From positions 1-64,000 of the forward strand of contig NZ_LPUY01000082.1 in assembly GCF_001518015.1 (NCBI RefSeq): DNA of 64,000 bases, read 5' to 3'. Positions 56,338-64,000 of this stretch are shown in pieces. This DNA is from Tritonibacter horizontis. Lineage in GTDB: Bacteria > Pseudomonadota > Alphaproteobacteria > Rhodobacterales > Rhodobacteraceae. The first letter of the stretch is position 1. Each line of letters starts with the position of its first letter. Under the pieces are notes generated by a model. The model was not told the DNA's origin, did not search any database, and worked only from the letters and a program-made list of their open reading frames with translations. The translations under genes and the position numbers were made by a program.

Positions 56338-56724
56338 ATGAGCTTAAAAGACTCTTTGCGCGTGATGGTCGTTGATGACATGTCGACGAGCCGAGGTATT
56401 CTTACCCAGTGTCTCGACGAACTTGGAATCAAGAACTACTTGGTTGAAAACAATGGACAATCAGCTTTTCAAAAGCTGGCATCCAACCCGGTACACCTGG
56501 TTTTGTCCGACTACAACATGCCTGGAATGGATGGGTTGGGTCTCCTGCAAGCGGTGCGAGGGAATGCCGCCACCCAACGGGTGGGGTTCATCCTTGTGAC
56601 CGGTAAGCCGACGCCCGAGGTGATCGAGGTTGGCAAGAAACTGGGATTGAACAATATCATCCGGAAGCCCTTTACGGTGGCCTCGATGCGCCAAGCAATC
56701 GAGCAAGTGGTGGGGCGTCTGTAG
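56338..56724 (+). CDS. cheY: second CheY-type response regulator
   Basis: 128 residues, receiver fold with MVVDDMSTSRGIL, phosphoacceptor Asp in VLSDYNMPGMDG (residue ~59), Thr in LVTGKP and Lys in IRKPFTV. Differs clearly from the first CheY of the operon, so the two probably have different roles, for example one as effector and one as phosphate sink. Followed one base after its stop by the small DxxxQ protein. Confidence 0.92.
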   Translation: MSLKDSLRVMVVDDMSTSRGILTQCLDELGIKNYLVENNGQSAFQKLASNPVHLVLSDYNMPGMDGLGLLQAVRGNAATQRVGFILVTGKPTPEVIEVGKKLGLNNIIRKPFTVASMRQAIEQVVGRL

Positions 56725-56725
56725 G

Positions 56726-57055
56726 ATGGATACGAGTTCTTCTAAGCCGCTCGATACGGTATATGCGAATTCTGCGCGCGAAATGCGCGCGCTGCAAAGC
56801 CAGATTCAGCAACTGGAAGATACCGTATTGACGATTGTTGAACGTCGGACACCCCCGACGAGCGCGGAAATCCGCGAACTGCAGGACTTTGATCTGATTT
56901 CTCAGACCTTGGGCGGGCTGTCGATCTTCTTTGACAAGTTGCGCGAACAAGTCGGCACCGAAGATTGCACCGATATCACGCGGGCAACCGAAAGTGTGAC
57001 TCTGCAGAAACTCCGTGACAGGCTGCGCGAAAAGCAAGAGCTTTTCGAACTCTGA
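56726..57055 (+). CDS. small helical chemotaxis-operon protein with CheZ-like DxxxQ motif
   Basis: 109 residues, nearly all helical. The centre reads ELQDFDLISQTLGGL (51-65), in which Asp56 and Gln60 have the D-x-x-x-Q spacing of the CheZ catalytic motif (QDF.DLTGQ in CheZ). The start and end are coiled-coil-like and charged, as expected for a helical hairpin. Its gene abuts cheY2 (one base). Probable role is dephosphorylation of CheY-P, but it is about half the length of typical CheZ, so this is inference. Confidence 0.6.
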   Translation: MDTSSSKPLDTVYANSAREMRALQSQIQQLEDTVLTIVERRTPPTSAEIRELQDFDLISQTLGGLSIFFDKLREQVGTEDCTDITRATESVTLQKLRDRLREKQELFEL

Positions 57056-57093
57056 TCCCGCTTTCGCCTTCTCTGGAGGCTGTCGGACGGGGA

Positions 57094-57129
57094 AAACGGG
57101 CGGTCGCTTCGGAAACGAAGCGGCCGTTT
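57094..57129 (+). terminator. hairpin after the chemotaxis operon
   Basis: Stem CGCTTCG/CGAAGCG with a GAAA tetraloop (57105-57122), supported by an outer AAACGG/CCGTTT pairing (57094-57099 / 57124-57129) across a small internal loop, then TTACATTT. Position 39 bases after the last che gene suits an operon terminator. Confidence 0.6.
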
Positions 57130-57303
57130 ACATTTGCAGTGAAATTTGCGTGACTGTTCCGGACCGAGCGGCATTTCCCTTGTCCCGTCTGTGGTCGAGT
57201 GGAGAATGGTGAGCCGCCGCGGCTCTTCGACCAAAAGGCATTGCGCCTGCGATTGCGGCTCCCTACCTTCTGCGGGCACCTTGGACACCAACCGCAGGAC
57301 AAT

Positions 57304-58083
57304 ATGTTCCCGATATTCACCCAACCCGGACGCTACCTCCTGACTGTGGCGCTGATGGTATCGCTGGTGTTCCCAGGGGTCGGTTCGGCGGACACGCTGC
57401 GAATTTTTGCAGCCGCAAGTCTGAAAACTGCGTTGGACCAGTTTGTGGAGCAATTTGAGACTGAGACCGGACAAGAGGTACGAATTGCCTATGGCGGTTC
57501 GTCTTCTTTGGCGCGGCAAATTTCGCTTGGGGCGCCGGCGGATATCTTCATCTCGGCCAATGCAAACTGGATGGATTACCTGCAAGAGAAAGGGCTGCTC
57601 GTCGAAGGCACCCGGCGGGATTTGTTCAGCAATCATTTGGTGATCGCATCTCATGAACGTGAGGGCAAGCTCGCCTCTCTTGAAGCGCTCTCCTCCCGAC
57701 TGGGGGGGCGTCGCCTTGCGATGGCGCAAACGGATGCGGTGCCTGCAGGGATCTATGGAAAGGCTGCATTGCAGGCCGCCGGAGTCTGGGAGGATGTTAA
57801 AAGCCAGGTGGTGCAAACGGACAATGTCCGGTCTGCCCTCACCCTGATTTCAACCGGGGCGGCGCCTTTCGGGGTCGTCTATGGGTCCGATGTGCAGATC
57901 GAGCCGCGCGTCTCCGTTGCTTTTTTGATCCCCAGCGATCTTCATCCACTCATCGTCTATCCGATCGCGGCGCTACAGTCGTCGCCCCTTGCCGACAGTT
58001 TTCTGACGTCGATTGCGGCGCCTTCTGCACAGGAATTGTTTCAGAGCTTTGGCTTTCCCCCACCGGGCGGCGTCGATGATTGA
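57304..58083 (+). CDS. modA: molybdate ABC transporter substrate-binding protein ModA
   Basis: 259 residues from the ATG at 57304, preceded by AGGA. Signal peptide 1-28. ModA pattern: LRIFAAASLKTALDQF, RIAYGGSSSLARQI, GAPADIFISANANWMDYL, and VVYGSDVQ. Binds molybdate or tungstate in the periplasm. First gene of modABC; its stop overlaps modB. Confidence 0.92.
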   Translation: MFPIFTQPGRYLLTVALMVSLVFPGVGSADTLRIFAAASLKTALDQFVEQFETETGQEVRIAYGGSSSLARQISLGAPADIFISANANWMDYLQEKGLLVEGTRRDLFSNHLVIASHEREGKLASLEALSSRLGGRRLAMAQTDAVPAGIYGKAALQAAGVWEDVKSQVVQTDNVRSALTLISTGAAPFGVVYGSDVQIEPRVSVAFLIPSDLHPLIVYPIAALQSSPLADSFLTSIAAPSAQELFQSFGFPPPGGVDD

Positions 58084-58780
58084 TCTGTTTTCATGGCTCG
58101 GCCCGCAGGAGTGGCTGGCAGTGCGTCTGTCGATAAAGGTCGCATTTTGGGCCATGATCGTCAGCTTGCCTTTTGGTGTGTTTGTGGCTTTCGCTTTGGC
58201 GCGGTGGCGCTTTCCGGGCAAGCAATTGCTGAACGGTTTGGTGCATTTGCCGCTTATTTTGCCACCGGTTGTAACCGGGTATATCTTGTTGGTGCTCTTT
58301 GGTCCGCTGGGGCCAGTGGGCCGAGTGCTGGAGCCCTATGGGCTGGGCATCGCGTTTCGCTGGACGGGCGCATCGCTCGCGGCTGGCATCATGGGGTTTC
58401 CTTTGCTGGTCAGATCCTTGCGGCTTTCCTTCGAATTGATTGACCCTGGCTTGGAACGTGCCGCCGCGACGCTAGGCGCGTCGCCGGTCTGGGTTTTTCT
58501 GAGTGTCTCCCTGCCGCTGGCCCTGCCAGGATTGATTGCAGGCGCGGTCCTCGCCTTCGCCAAAGCAATGGGAGAGTTCGGTGCCACCATCACCTTCGTG
58601 GCGAATATCCCCGGAGAGACTCAAACCCTGCCGTCGGCCATTTACGCGCTTTTACAGGTACCTGGCGGTGAAAACTCCGCGCTGCGGCTGGTTGTGATTT
58701 CTATTCTTGTTTCTTTTGGGGCGCTGTTGCTGTCGGAGGCGCTGAACCGTCGGCTGGCGGCACGGCTCATGCGGACATGA
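58076..58780 (+). CDS. modB: molybdate ABC transporter permease ModB
   Basis: 234 residues from the ATG at 58076. Five to six transmembrane helices and the ModB-type EAA loop ERAAATLGASPVWVFLSVSLPLALPG. Overlaps modA and modC ends by 8 and 4 bases. Confidence 0.92.
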   Translation: MIDLFSWLGPQEWLAVRLSIKVAFWAMIVSLPFGVFVAFALARWRFPGKQLLNGLVHLPLILPPVVTGYILLVLFGPLGPVGRVLEPYGLGIAFRWTGASLAAGIMGFPLLVRSLRLSFELIDPGLERAAATLGASPVWVFLSVSLPLALPGLIAGAVLAFAKAMGEFGATITFVANIPGETQTLPSAIYALLQVPGGENSALRLVVISILVSFGALLLSEALNRRLAARLMRT

Positions 58781-59871
58781 CGTTTGACGTCGATATCGGA
58801 TTGAGGCAGGGTAATTTCACGCTGGATGCGCAGTTCGCGGCTCCCGCGGGGCTTACAGTTGTTTTTGGTCGTTCGGGGTCCGGGAAAACGACCCTGATCA
58901 ATGCGGTCGCTGGGTTACTGCAACCGGATCGTGGGCGCATTCAGGTCAATGATGTCCTGCTGTTTGACGCCGGGGCGAAGCTCAATCTGGCGACAAGAAA
59001 GCGCAGATTGGGGTATATCTTTCAGGATTCGCGGCTTTTCCCGCATCTGACGGTGCGGCGCAACCTTCTCTATGGTCGCCGGACTTTATGGGCCGCAGAG
59101 CAGACGGTGCGTTTTGACGACATTGTCGAGATGCTCGCACTGGGCCCTTTGCTGTCGCGGCATCCGTCGCATCTGTCTGGCGGTGAAAGGCAGCGGGTCG
59201 CGATCGGCAGGGCGCTCCTTGCGTCACCGCGGCTTGTTCTGGCGGATGAACCGCTCACATCGTTGGATATGCCGCGCAAATTGGAGATCTTGCCCTATTT
59301 CGAACGTATCCGTGATGAATTGGGTGTTCCGATCCTCTATGTCACGCATTCAGCGGCGGAAGTTGCCCGGTTGGCGACGACTGTTGTTGTACTCGACAAG
59401 GGGCGCGTGACCCAGATTGGGGCCCCGGCTGAGGTCCTGGCGGATCCAAACATGGTGCCGACAGGGGTGCGCAATGTCGGGTCAGTGCTGCAGGCGCGGC
59501 TGGTCAAACAACATGCGGACGGGTTGAGTGAGCTGCAGGCAGGCGAGGTTGCGCTGTTTGTTCCCCGGATCGAAAAATCCGTCGGCACCTTGATGCGGTT
59601 CAGGATCGCCGCGCATGACGTGATCCTGTCCAATCAACCCCCCGTTGGTCTGTCTGCGCTGAACGTGATCCCGGGCGAGGTGGCCTCGATCCGTGCGGGG
59701 GAGGGGCCGGGCGCCTTGATCTCCCTGACCACGTCAGCCGGTTTGGTGGTTGCGCGGGTGACGCAGCGATCCGCCATACGGTTGAATTTGGCTGTCGGAA
59801 CCAGGGTCTATGCAATTGTAAAATCGGTGGCGATTGCGCCAGATGATATTGGCGGCGGGCTGGAGATTTAA
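58777..59871 (+). CDS. modC: molybdate ABC transporter ATPase ModC
   Basis: 364 residues. Walker A GRSGSGKTT, signature LSGGERQRVAIGRAL, Walker B LVLADEPLTSLD, His-loop VTHSAAEV and a C-terminal molybdate-binding MopI/TOBE domain (~290-364). No modE gene or clear ModE box was found nearby. Confidence 0.92.
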   Translation: MTFDVDIGLRQGNFTLDAQFAAPAGLTVVFGRSGSGKTTLINAVAGLLQPDRGRIQVNDVLLFDAGAKLNLATRKRRLGYIFQDSRLFPHLTVRRNLLYGRRTLWAAEQTVRFDDIVEMLALGPLLSRHPSHLSGGERQRVAIGRALLASPRLVLADEPLTSLDMPRKLEILPYFERIRDELGVPILYVTHSAAEVARLATTVVVLDKGRVTQIGAPAEVLADPNMVPTGVRNVGSVLQARLVKQHADGLSELQAGEVALFVPRIEKSVGTLMRFRIAAHDVILSNQPPVGLSALNVIPGEVASIRAGEGPGALISLTTSAGLVVARVTQRSAIRLNLAVGTRVYAIVKSVAIAPDDIGGGLEI

Positions 59872-59884
59872 AGACATCAGATTT

Positions 59885-59894
59885 TTATAGATTA
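59885..59894. promoter_or_regulatory. possible BioR operator TTATAGATTA
   Basis: One base away from the TTATAGATAA form of the BioR half-palindrome consensus, lying 95 bases upstream of bioM in an A+T-rich stretch. Plausible as a biotin-responsive operator but based on a single near-match. Confidence 0.35.
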
Positions 59895-59988
59895 TATATT
59901 CTTTTCATTCGCCAGGATATCACCTATAGCCATCGGGCAAGGCCCTAGCAGTTTGTCGCGGGGTCATATGTCCTGAGGTTGCCGGTCG

Positions 59989-60669
59989 ATGATCGAAGTT
60001 CGCAATGCCAGTCTGACTTTGGGCGGATGTTCCGTCCTTTCGGACATTACGCTGTCGCTCGCAGAGCGGCGCATTGCGATTGTTGGCAGCAACGGCAGTG
60101 GAAAAAGCAGTTTTGCACGCCTTTTGAATGGGCTGCACCTCCCGACACAGGGGGACGTCCTTGTCGATGGGCGCAGCACCAAGACGCACGGCAGGGACAT
60201 TCGCCGTCAGGTGGGATTTGTCTTTCAGAACCCGGACAACCAGATCGTATTCCCGATTGTCGCAGAAGATGTTGCCTTTGGTCTCAAATCGCTCGGGCTG
60301 TCTGCCGACGACCGCCGCGCAAAGGCAGAGCAAATCCTGCGTCACTATGATTTGTACCATCTGCGCGACCACCCTTCGCACCGGCTGAGCGGAGGGCAAA
60401 AGCAACTGCTTGCGATTGCGGGCGTTCTGGTCATGAACCCCAGCTATGTGGTGCTGGATGAACCAACGACCCTACTGGATCTCCGCAACAAATTGACCGT
60501 CAAACGCGCGATTTCAGGACTGGAGCAGAACGCAATTGTCGTGACCCACGACCTTGATCTGGTGGCGGATTTCGACCGCGTCATTGTTTTCGACAAAGGC
60601 CGAATTCTCGCAGATGACGTGCCCAACGCAGCCCTTGATCACTACATAAGGTCGATGGAGGATGCTTGA
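59989..60669 (+). CDS. bioM: biotin ECF transporter ATPase BioM
   Basis: 226 residues, CbiO-like. Walker [10 protein letters not shown], signature [15 protein letters not shown], Walker [13 protein letters not shown], His-loop VTHDLDLV. The first of three genes bioM-bioN-bioY that form a complete energy-coupling-factor biotin transporter. The last 8 bases overlap bioN. Confidence 0.9.
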   Translation: MIEVRNASLTLGGCSVLSDITLSLAERRIAIVGSNGSGKSSFARLLNGLHLPTQGDVLVDGRSTKTHGRDIRRQVGFVFQNPDNQIVFPIVAEDVAFGLKSLGLSADDRRAKAEQILRHYDLYHLRDHPSHRLSGGQKQLLAIAGVLVMNPSYVVLDEPTTLLDLRNKLTVKRAISGLEQNAIVVTHDLDLVADFDRVIVFDKGRILADDVPNAALDHYIRSMEDA

Positions 60670-61252
60670 GCTGTATCAGCCTGGCAACTCGCCATTGCAC
60701 AGACTGGCACCCGGGTGGAAAATCCTGAGCCTGGCTGTCGCGGGTAGCCTGTTGTTCGCCGTCGATACCTTGATGTTTTCCGGGGCCGTCGTGCTGGTCA
60801 CGCTTACGCTCTATCGCCTCGCAGAACTGCCGTTGTCGCGCGCCTGGGCACAACTCCGCCCCGCCCTGTGGGTGTTTGCCCTGATCCTGCTCGCGCAAGT
60901 TCTGTTCAATGACTGGTGGCTCGGCGTGCTTGCGATCACCCGATTTGCGGCCTTGCTGATGCTTGCCGGATTGTTGACGCTGACGACCCGGGCCAGCGAG
61001 ATGATTGACGGTCTTGAAACCGCATTTGTGCCGCTGCGGCGACTGGGATTGCAGACCGAGCGGGTCAGCCTGGCCATTTCGCTGACCCTGCGCTTCATTC
61101 CGGTTCTAGTGGACGTTGTACAAGAGGTTCGTGAAGCACAGCGCGCCCGTGGGCTGGAGCGGAACTTTTTTGCACTGGCGATCCCGGCGCTGGTCCGAAC
61201 CCTGCGCATGTCGGAAGATGTCTCCGACGCAATCGAGGCGCGCGAATTTTGA
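60662..61252 (+). CDS. bioN: biotin ECF transporter transmembrane protein BioN
   Basis: 196 residues, CbiQ family, about five transmembrane helices with the coupling motif region [12 protein letters not shown] that contacts the ATPase. Overlaps bioM and precedes bioY by 34 bases. Confidence 0.9.
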   Translation: MLELYQPGNSPLHRLAPGWKILSLAVAGSLLFAVDTLMFSGAVVLVTLTLYRLAELPLSRAWAQLRPALWVFALILLAQVLFNDWWLGVLAITRFAALLMLAGLLTLTTRASEMIDGLETAFVPLRRLGLQTERVSLAISLTLRFIPVLVDVVQEVREAQRARGLERNFFALAIPALVRTLRMSEDVSDAIEAREF

Positions 61253-61286
61253 CATTCCATAACAAACACAAAGAGGTACAGCTACG

Positions 61287-61820
61287 ATGACCACAAAAGA
61301 CACGGTCTATATTGCCCTGTTCGCGGCTCTCACAGCGGCACTTGGACTGATCCCACAGATCACGCTGGCCGCAGGCGTGCCGATCACTGCCCAATCCATG
61401 GGCGTGATGTTGGCAGGCGCCTTGCTGGGGGCAAAGCGGGGCGGACTTGCGATTGTCTTGTTCTTGGCTTTGGTAGCAATCGGGCTGCCACTTTTGGCCG
61501 GAGGGCGCGGTGGCGCTGGTGTGTTCTTTGGCGCCTCCGGTGGCTTTTTGCTCGGGTTCCCCCTTGGCGCATTTGTGATCGGATACCTGTTCGATCGCCA
61601 TCGCACCCGCCCACCGTTCGCTCTGGCGTTGGTCTATGTTGCCGGTGGTGGCATTGGGGTTGTTTATCTGCTTGGTGTGCCATGGCTGGCGCAGGTTGCA
61701 AATCTGGCGACGCAGCAGGCCCTGCTTGGCTCTCTGGCCTTTGTCCCGGGTGATCTGATCAAGGTGGTCTTGACGGTTCTGATCGCGCGCGAAGTCCGCA
61801 AGGCGCTGCCGGATTTGTAA
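61287..61820 (+). CDS. bioY: biotin transporter substrate-binding subunit BioY
   Basis: 177 residues, six transmembrane helices. BioY pattern: AALTAALGLIPQITLAAGVPITAQSMGVMLAGALLGAKRGGLAIVLFLALVAIGLPLLAGGRGG. Binds biotin as the S component; can also transport alone. Preceded by AGAGGT. Completes bioMNY. Confidence 0.93.
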   Translation: MTTKDTVYIALFAALTAALGLIPQITLAAGVPITAQSMGVMLAGALLGAKRGGLAIVLFLALVAIGLPLLAGGRGGAGVFFGASGGFLLGFPLGAFVIGYLFDRHRTRPPFALALVYVAGGGIGVVYLLGVPWLAQVANLATQQALLGSLAFVPGDLIKVVLTVLIAREVRKALPDL

Positions 61821-61829
61821 CGGGCGACC

Positions 61830-61854
61830 GCGCTGGCGCGCATCGCGCCAGCGC
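61830..61854. terminator. G+C-rich hairpin downstream of bioY
   Basis: Perfect 11-bp stem (61830-61840 / 61844-61854) around CAT, 10 bases after the bioY stop. No T tract follows (AACGACG), so it may only stabilise the 3' end rather than terminate. Confidence 0.4.
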
Positions 61855-62106
61855 AACGACGCTCCTAAACGGGCCATCCTTTCGGGTGCAAGCATCCGAG
61901 AGGGTTGGGACGTCCGTGGGGCAATTGTGACCTCTTGGCCCGCCACCAGGGCTTTTTCAGCGGACTGAAACCGGCGCGGAGGGACGGCTGCGCGAGGTCA
62001 GGAACAGGGACCGCGCTGATGCACAAACCGAAAATATTAACACTTCCATAGTATATCAGGTCGAACCCTGAGTTGTTGGTATGTCGCCAGTTTGGAAGTA
62101 GTCAGT

Positions 62107-62496
62107 ATGCAATACATCCCGATCAAATGTCTCGTCGTCGAAGACGAGGAAGCTGATAGGTTAATGTTTAAACGGGTTTTTAGGCAATTTAACAGGGCTG
62201 GCAGCGTCGAGTTTGCAACGTCACTTGCCAATGCACGAAATTCCCTTGCGGTTCGAAAATACGACATCATCGTGCTCGACAATTCGTTAGAGGACGGAAA
62301 AGGTGCGGATTTCATACTGGAATTGTCGAAAAACGAAGAGCTTTCGCCGATTCCAGTTGTCATCGTCAGCGATTGGCCGTCTCCCTTTATGTATGCAAAA
62401 GCCAAGTCGGGAAACGTCTTGGACGTGTTGACCAAAGATCAATTCGATGTTGAAACCCTGCGCCGCGTGATGAAGGCTGCTTCACTATGCGATTAG
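62107..62496 (+). CDS. single-domain response regulator
   Basis: 129 residues from the ATG at 62107, preceded by GGAAG. Receiver fold with CLVVEDEEADRLMFKRVF, phosphoacceptor Asp in IIVLDNSLEDGKG (residue ~57) and Lys in VLTKDQ. No output domain. First gene of a second signalling module; the bases around here are visibly more A+T-rich than the preceding operons. Confidence 0.85.
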   Translation: MQYIPIKCLVVEDEEADRLMFKRVFRQFNRAGSVEFATSLANARNSLAVRKYDIIVLDNSLEDGKGADFILELSKNEELSPIPVVIVSDWPSPFMYAKAKSGNVLDVLTKDQFDVETLRRVMKAASLCD

Positions 62497-62629
62497 AGGT
62501 GTCTATTTCTGCACGGACTGCCGGGAGTGAAATGTTGCCGGGTCAGGCGCCAGAGGCATGGGTTCGTCGTCGGTATTCCTCAAATTTGGAAACGGCCTTC
62601 GCGGCTCAACGCAGGAAGGGCACGCGGCT

Positions 62630-63109
62630 ATGAATTTGGCGAACGCCACCTCTGAGGTTGAACTGTCGGGCAAGCCGCAACATGCCTTGTCGCGCTTTGC
62701 GCAACCCTCATCGAGCCAAACCCGCGCCCTGATCATAGAAGATGAGGAAACCGATTGTTTTCAAATCATGACAATGTGCCGCCGCGCCGGGCTCAACCTG
62801 GATGTTCACACTGCGGCCGATGCGTTCGAGTTTCGCGCTGAAATCGCGGCAACGGCGTTTGATCTGATTTTTGTCGACTACCACTTTGGTCTATTGACGG
62901 GGCTTGAGGTTCTGTCGGAAATCAACAGCTGTGATCGTCAGGCACAGGCTGTATTGATAATGGTCACCAGTGTTACAAAAACCGATATCGTCGTCGAAGC
63001 GATGAAATCTGGCTGCTCCGATTATTTGATCAAGGAACAGCTTAGCGTGGCAGGAATTCGAAAATCTGTAGAAACGGCCTTCGCAGATAAATCGTCTCAG
63101 GGTGAGTGA
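62630..63109 (+). CDS. single-domain response regulator
   Basis: 159 residues from the ATG at 62630, preceded by AGGAAGGG; the longer frame to 62558 is less likely. Receiver with ALIIEDEETDCFQI, Asp in FVDYHFGLLTG, Ser/Thr in MVTSVTKTD and Lys in LIKEQL. Homologous to the receiver at 26815 (shared CRRAGL, VEAM..GC.DY). Between the previous receiver (134 bases) and the REC-kinase (150 bases). Confidence 0.83.
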   Translation: MNLANATSEVELSGKPQHALSRFAQPSSSQTRALIIEDEETDCFQIMTMCRRAGLNLDVHTAADAFEFRAEIAATAFDLIFVDYHFGLLTGLEVLSEINSCDRQAQAVLIMVTSVTKTDIVVEAMKSGCSDYLIKEQLSVAGIRKSVETAFADKSSQGE

Positions 63110-63259
63110 AACATAAGGGAGCAGAGGTCATCGCGGTCTCTGGCATGATCTATTGCCGGTTCGGAACCATGGGCGATGGTGTTTTTACAACAATGCCTTG
63201 CCCTTTGTTGGTTTTGACCAGCGGTTCCGACGTCGCCCTTTCCTGCCTTGGAGTTCAAT

Positions 63260-64000
63260 ATGGATAATCTTGAGTTTATCGTAATTGACGACGATGAAGG
63301 GGACTGTCGCGCAATAACACGATTCCTCAGCCGGATTTTCCCCAAAAGCAACATTTGTAGTTCGCTCGGCGATGGCGCAATCGTTGATCAGGTCGAGCGC
63401 GAACCGCATGTCGCACTGGTAGATTATGGCCTGCCGGGCGACAATGGTATTATCAGAATGGAGCAGTTGAGAATAAGCTGGCCCTCCACGGCATTTATTA
63501 TCATGACCGGCCAGGGGGACCAGGAAATTGCACGAGATTCAATAAAACGCGGTGCGATTGATTACATCCAGAAGAATAAAATATCAGAGAGCTCTCTTGA
63601 GAGGATGGTCAACAGCGCCTTGGCCTACGCTCAGATTAAAATGAGAATGGAAGATCAGCAAAGAGAATTGGAGATCTTTTCAGATGTTCTTATCCACGAC
63701 TTCAAATCTCCTATTCGGTCCATTAATTTCCTGGTTGATGAGTTGAAAATTGGCCTTGAAGAAAACGACAAAGCCTCAACCGACAATGTGATGCGCCTAC
63801 TGAAGAGGTCAGCCTCGAGGATGGGAACGCTCATGGACAGCCTCGGCTGTCATGTCTCAGCAACGAGAGAGGTTACCTTCGAACCCGCGTCCGCTTTTGG
63901 CATTGCCGAGGCCGCTAAAGAGGCGATTGCGTCTGTGATTGCCGAGAGTAGTGCCGATATACGTTTGGAATTTGAGGACTTTGAACTTTTGTGTTGTGCG
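63260..64000 (+). CDS. receiver-histidine kinase protein, N-terminal part (runs off window end)
   Basis: 247 residues visible from the ATG at 63260 (GGAG just upstream), open to the last base, so the HATPase domain lies beyond the window. Receiver (FIVIDDDEGDCRA, Asp55 in LVDYGLPGD, Thr in IMTGQGD, Lys in YIQKNK) then H box SDVLIHDFKSPIRSI (His146). The phosphoacceptor and His positions are identical to those of the gene at 22898-23995, showing a gapless paralogue over at least 146 residues. Confidence 0.88.
   Translation, partial: MDNLEFIVIDDDEGDCRAITRFLSRIFPKSNICSSLGDGAIVDQVEREPHVALVDYGLPGDNGIIRMEQLRISWPSTAFIIMTGQGDQEIARDSIKRGAIDYIQKNKISESSLERMVNSALAYAQIKMRMEDQQRELEIFSDVLIHDFKSPIRSINFLVDELKIGLEENDKASTDNVMRLLKRSASRMGTLMDSLGCHVSATREVTFEPASAFGIAEAAKEAIASVIAESSADIRLEFEDFELLCCA

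Noticed and set aside
62558-62629. N-terminal extension of the receiver at 62630
   Set aside because: The ATG at 62630 has a good ribosome-binding site and the extension has no receiver character.

Overview
The window reads as part of a low-copy extrachromosomal replicon (plasmid or chromid) of a marine alphaproteobacterium, most likely of the Roseobacter group (Rhodobacteraceae). The basis is high G+C with alphaproteobacterial codon use, a Rep_3-type plasmid replicase divergent from parAB, a TRAP transporter next to a glycine-betaine demethylase pair, Ugp-type and AfuA/FbpA-type ABC importers, a SigK/RskA/fasciclin unit and a compact chemotaxis operon. No tRNA, rRNA, transposase, CRISPR array or conjugation gene was seen.

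Layout. 1-3.9 kb: 3' end of a DUF4384 protein, a secreted caspase-like protein with a terminal CxxCH motif, and a YceI-OmpA fusion. 3.9-8.4 kb: replication and partition (parB, parA, then the divergent rep), with five AAAGGNNCC iteron-like motifs in the rep upstream region and three exact GTTTCGCGGCGAAAC palindromes inside parB, parA and rep. 8.5-12.1 kb: aminotransferase, nucleotide-sugar dehydrogenase, asparaginase. 12.2-19.6 kb: a 1346-residue fusion (two rhodaneses, YidC/Oxa1-like membrane domain, PEP-synthase/dikinase-like domains) divergent from a PhnD-like binding protein and a hybrid histidine kinase. 19.7-22.9 kb: znuB, znuC, zur and divergent znuA. 22.9-27.6 kb: four kinase/receiver genes. 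27.8-33.7 kb: a TRAP transporter divergent from gbcA/gbcB. 33.9-38.1 kb: a Ugp-like ABC importer. 38.1-40.4 kb: a TPP enzyme and its TetR regulator. 40.5-44.9 kb: a second PAS kinase, fasciclin protein, anti-sigma and ECF sigma factor. 45.0-51.8 kb: a six-gene operon (importer, beta-CASP-like hydrolase, histidine phosphatase, T4-Pnk-like phosphatase) with a divergent DeoR regulator. 52.2-57.1 kb: STAS-cheY-cheA-cheW-cheR-cheY plus a small protein with a CheZ-like DxxxQ motif. 57.3-61.8 kb: modABC and bioMNY. 62.1-64.0 kb: a second receiver/kinase module that is a diverged copy of the one at 23-27 kb and runs off the end.

How the genes work together. The replicon carries its own maintenance functions and a cargo of nutrient uptake (zinc, molybdate, biotin, glycerol-phosphate-like and phospho-organic compounds, a TRAP substrate, glycine betaine turnover) and signalling. 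Most cargo units are closely packed operons with ATGA overlaps, and several have a local regulator whose likely operator is visible (Zur, TetR, DeoR).

The two strongest candidates for undescribed biology are the rhodanese-YidC-dikinase fusion (12151-16191) and the importer/beta-CASP/3'-phosphatase operon (45032-50854). Start codons were chosen by ribosome-binding site and protein context where the longest reading frame looked over-extended. All function calls come from motif recognition by eye; no database search was run.
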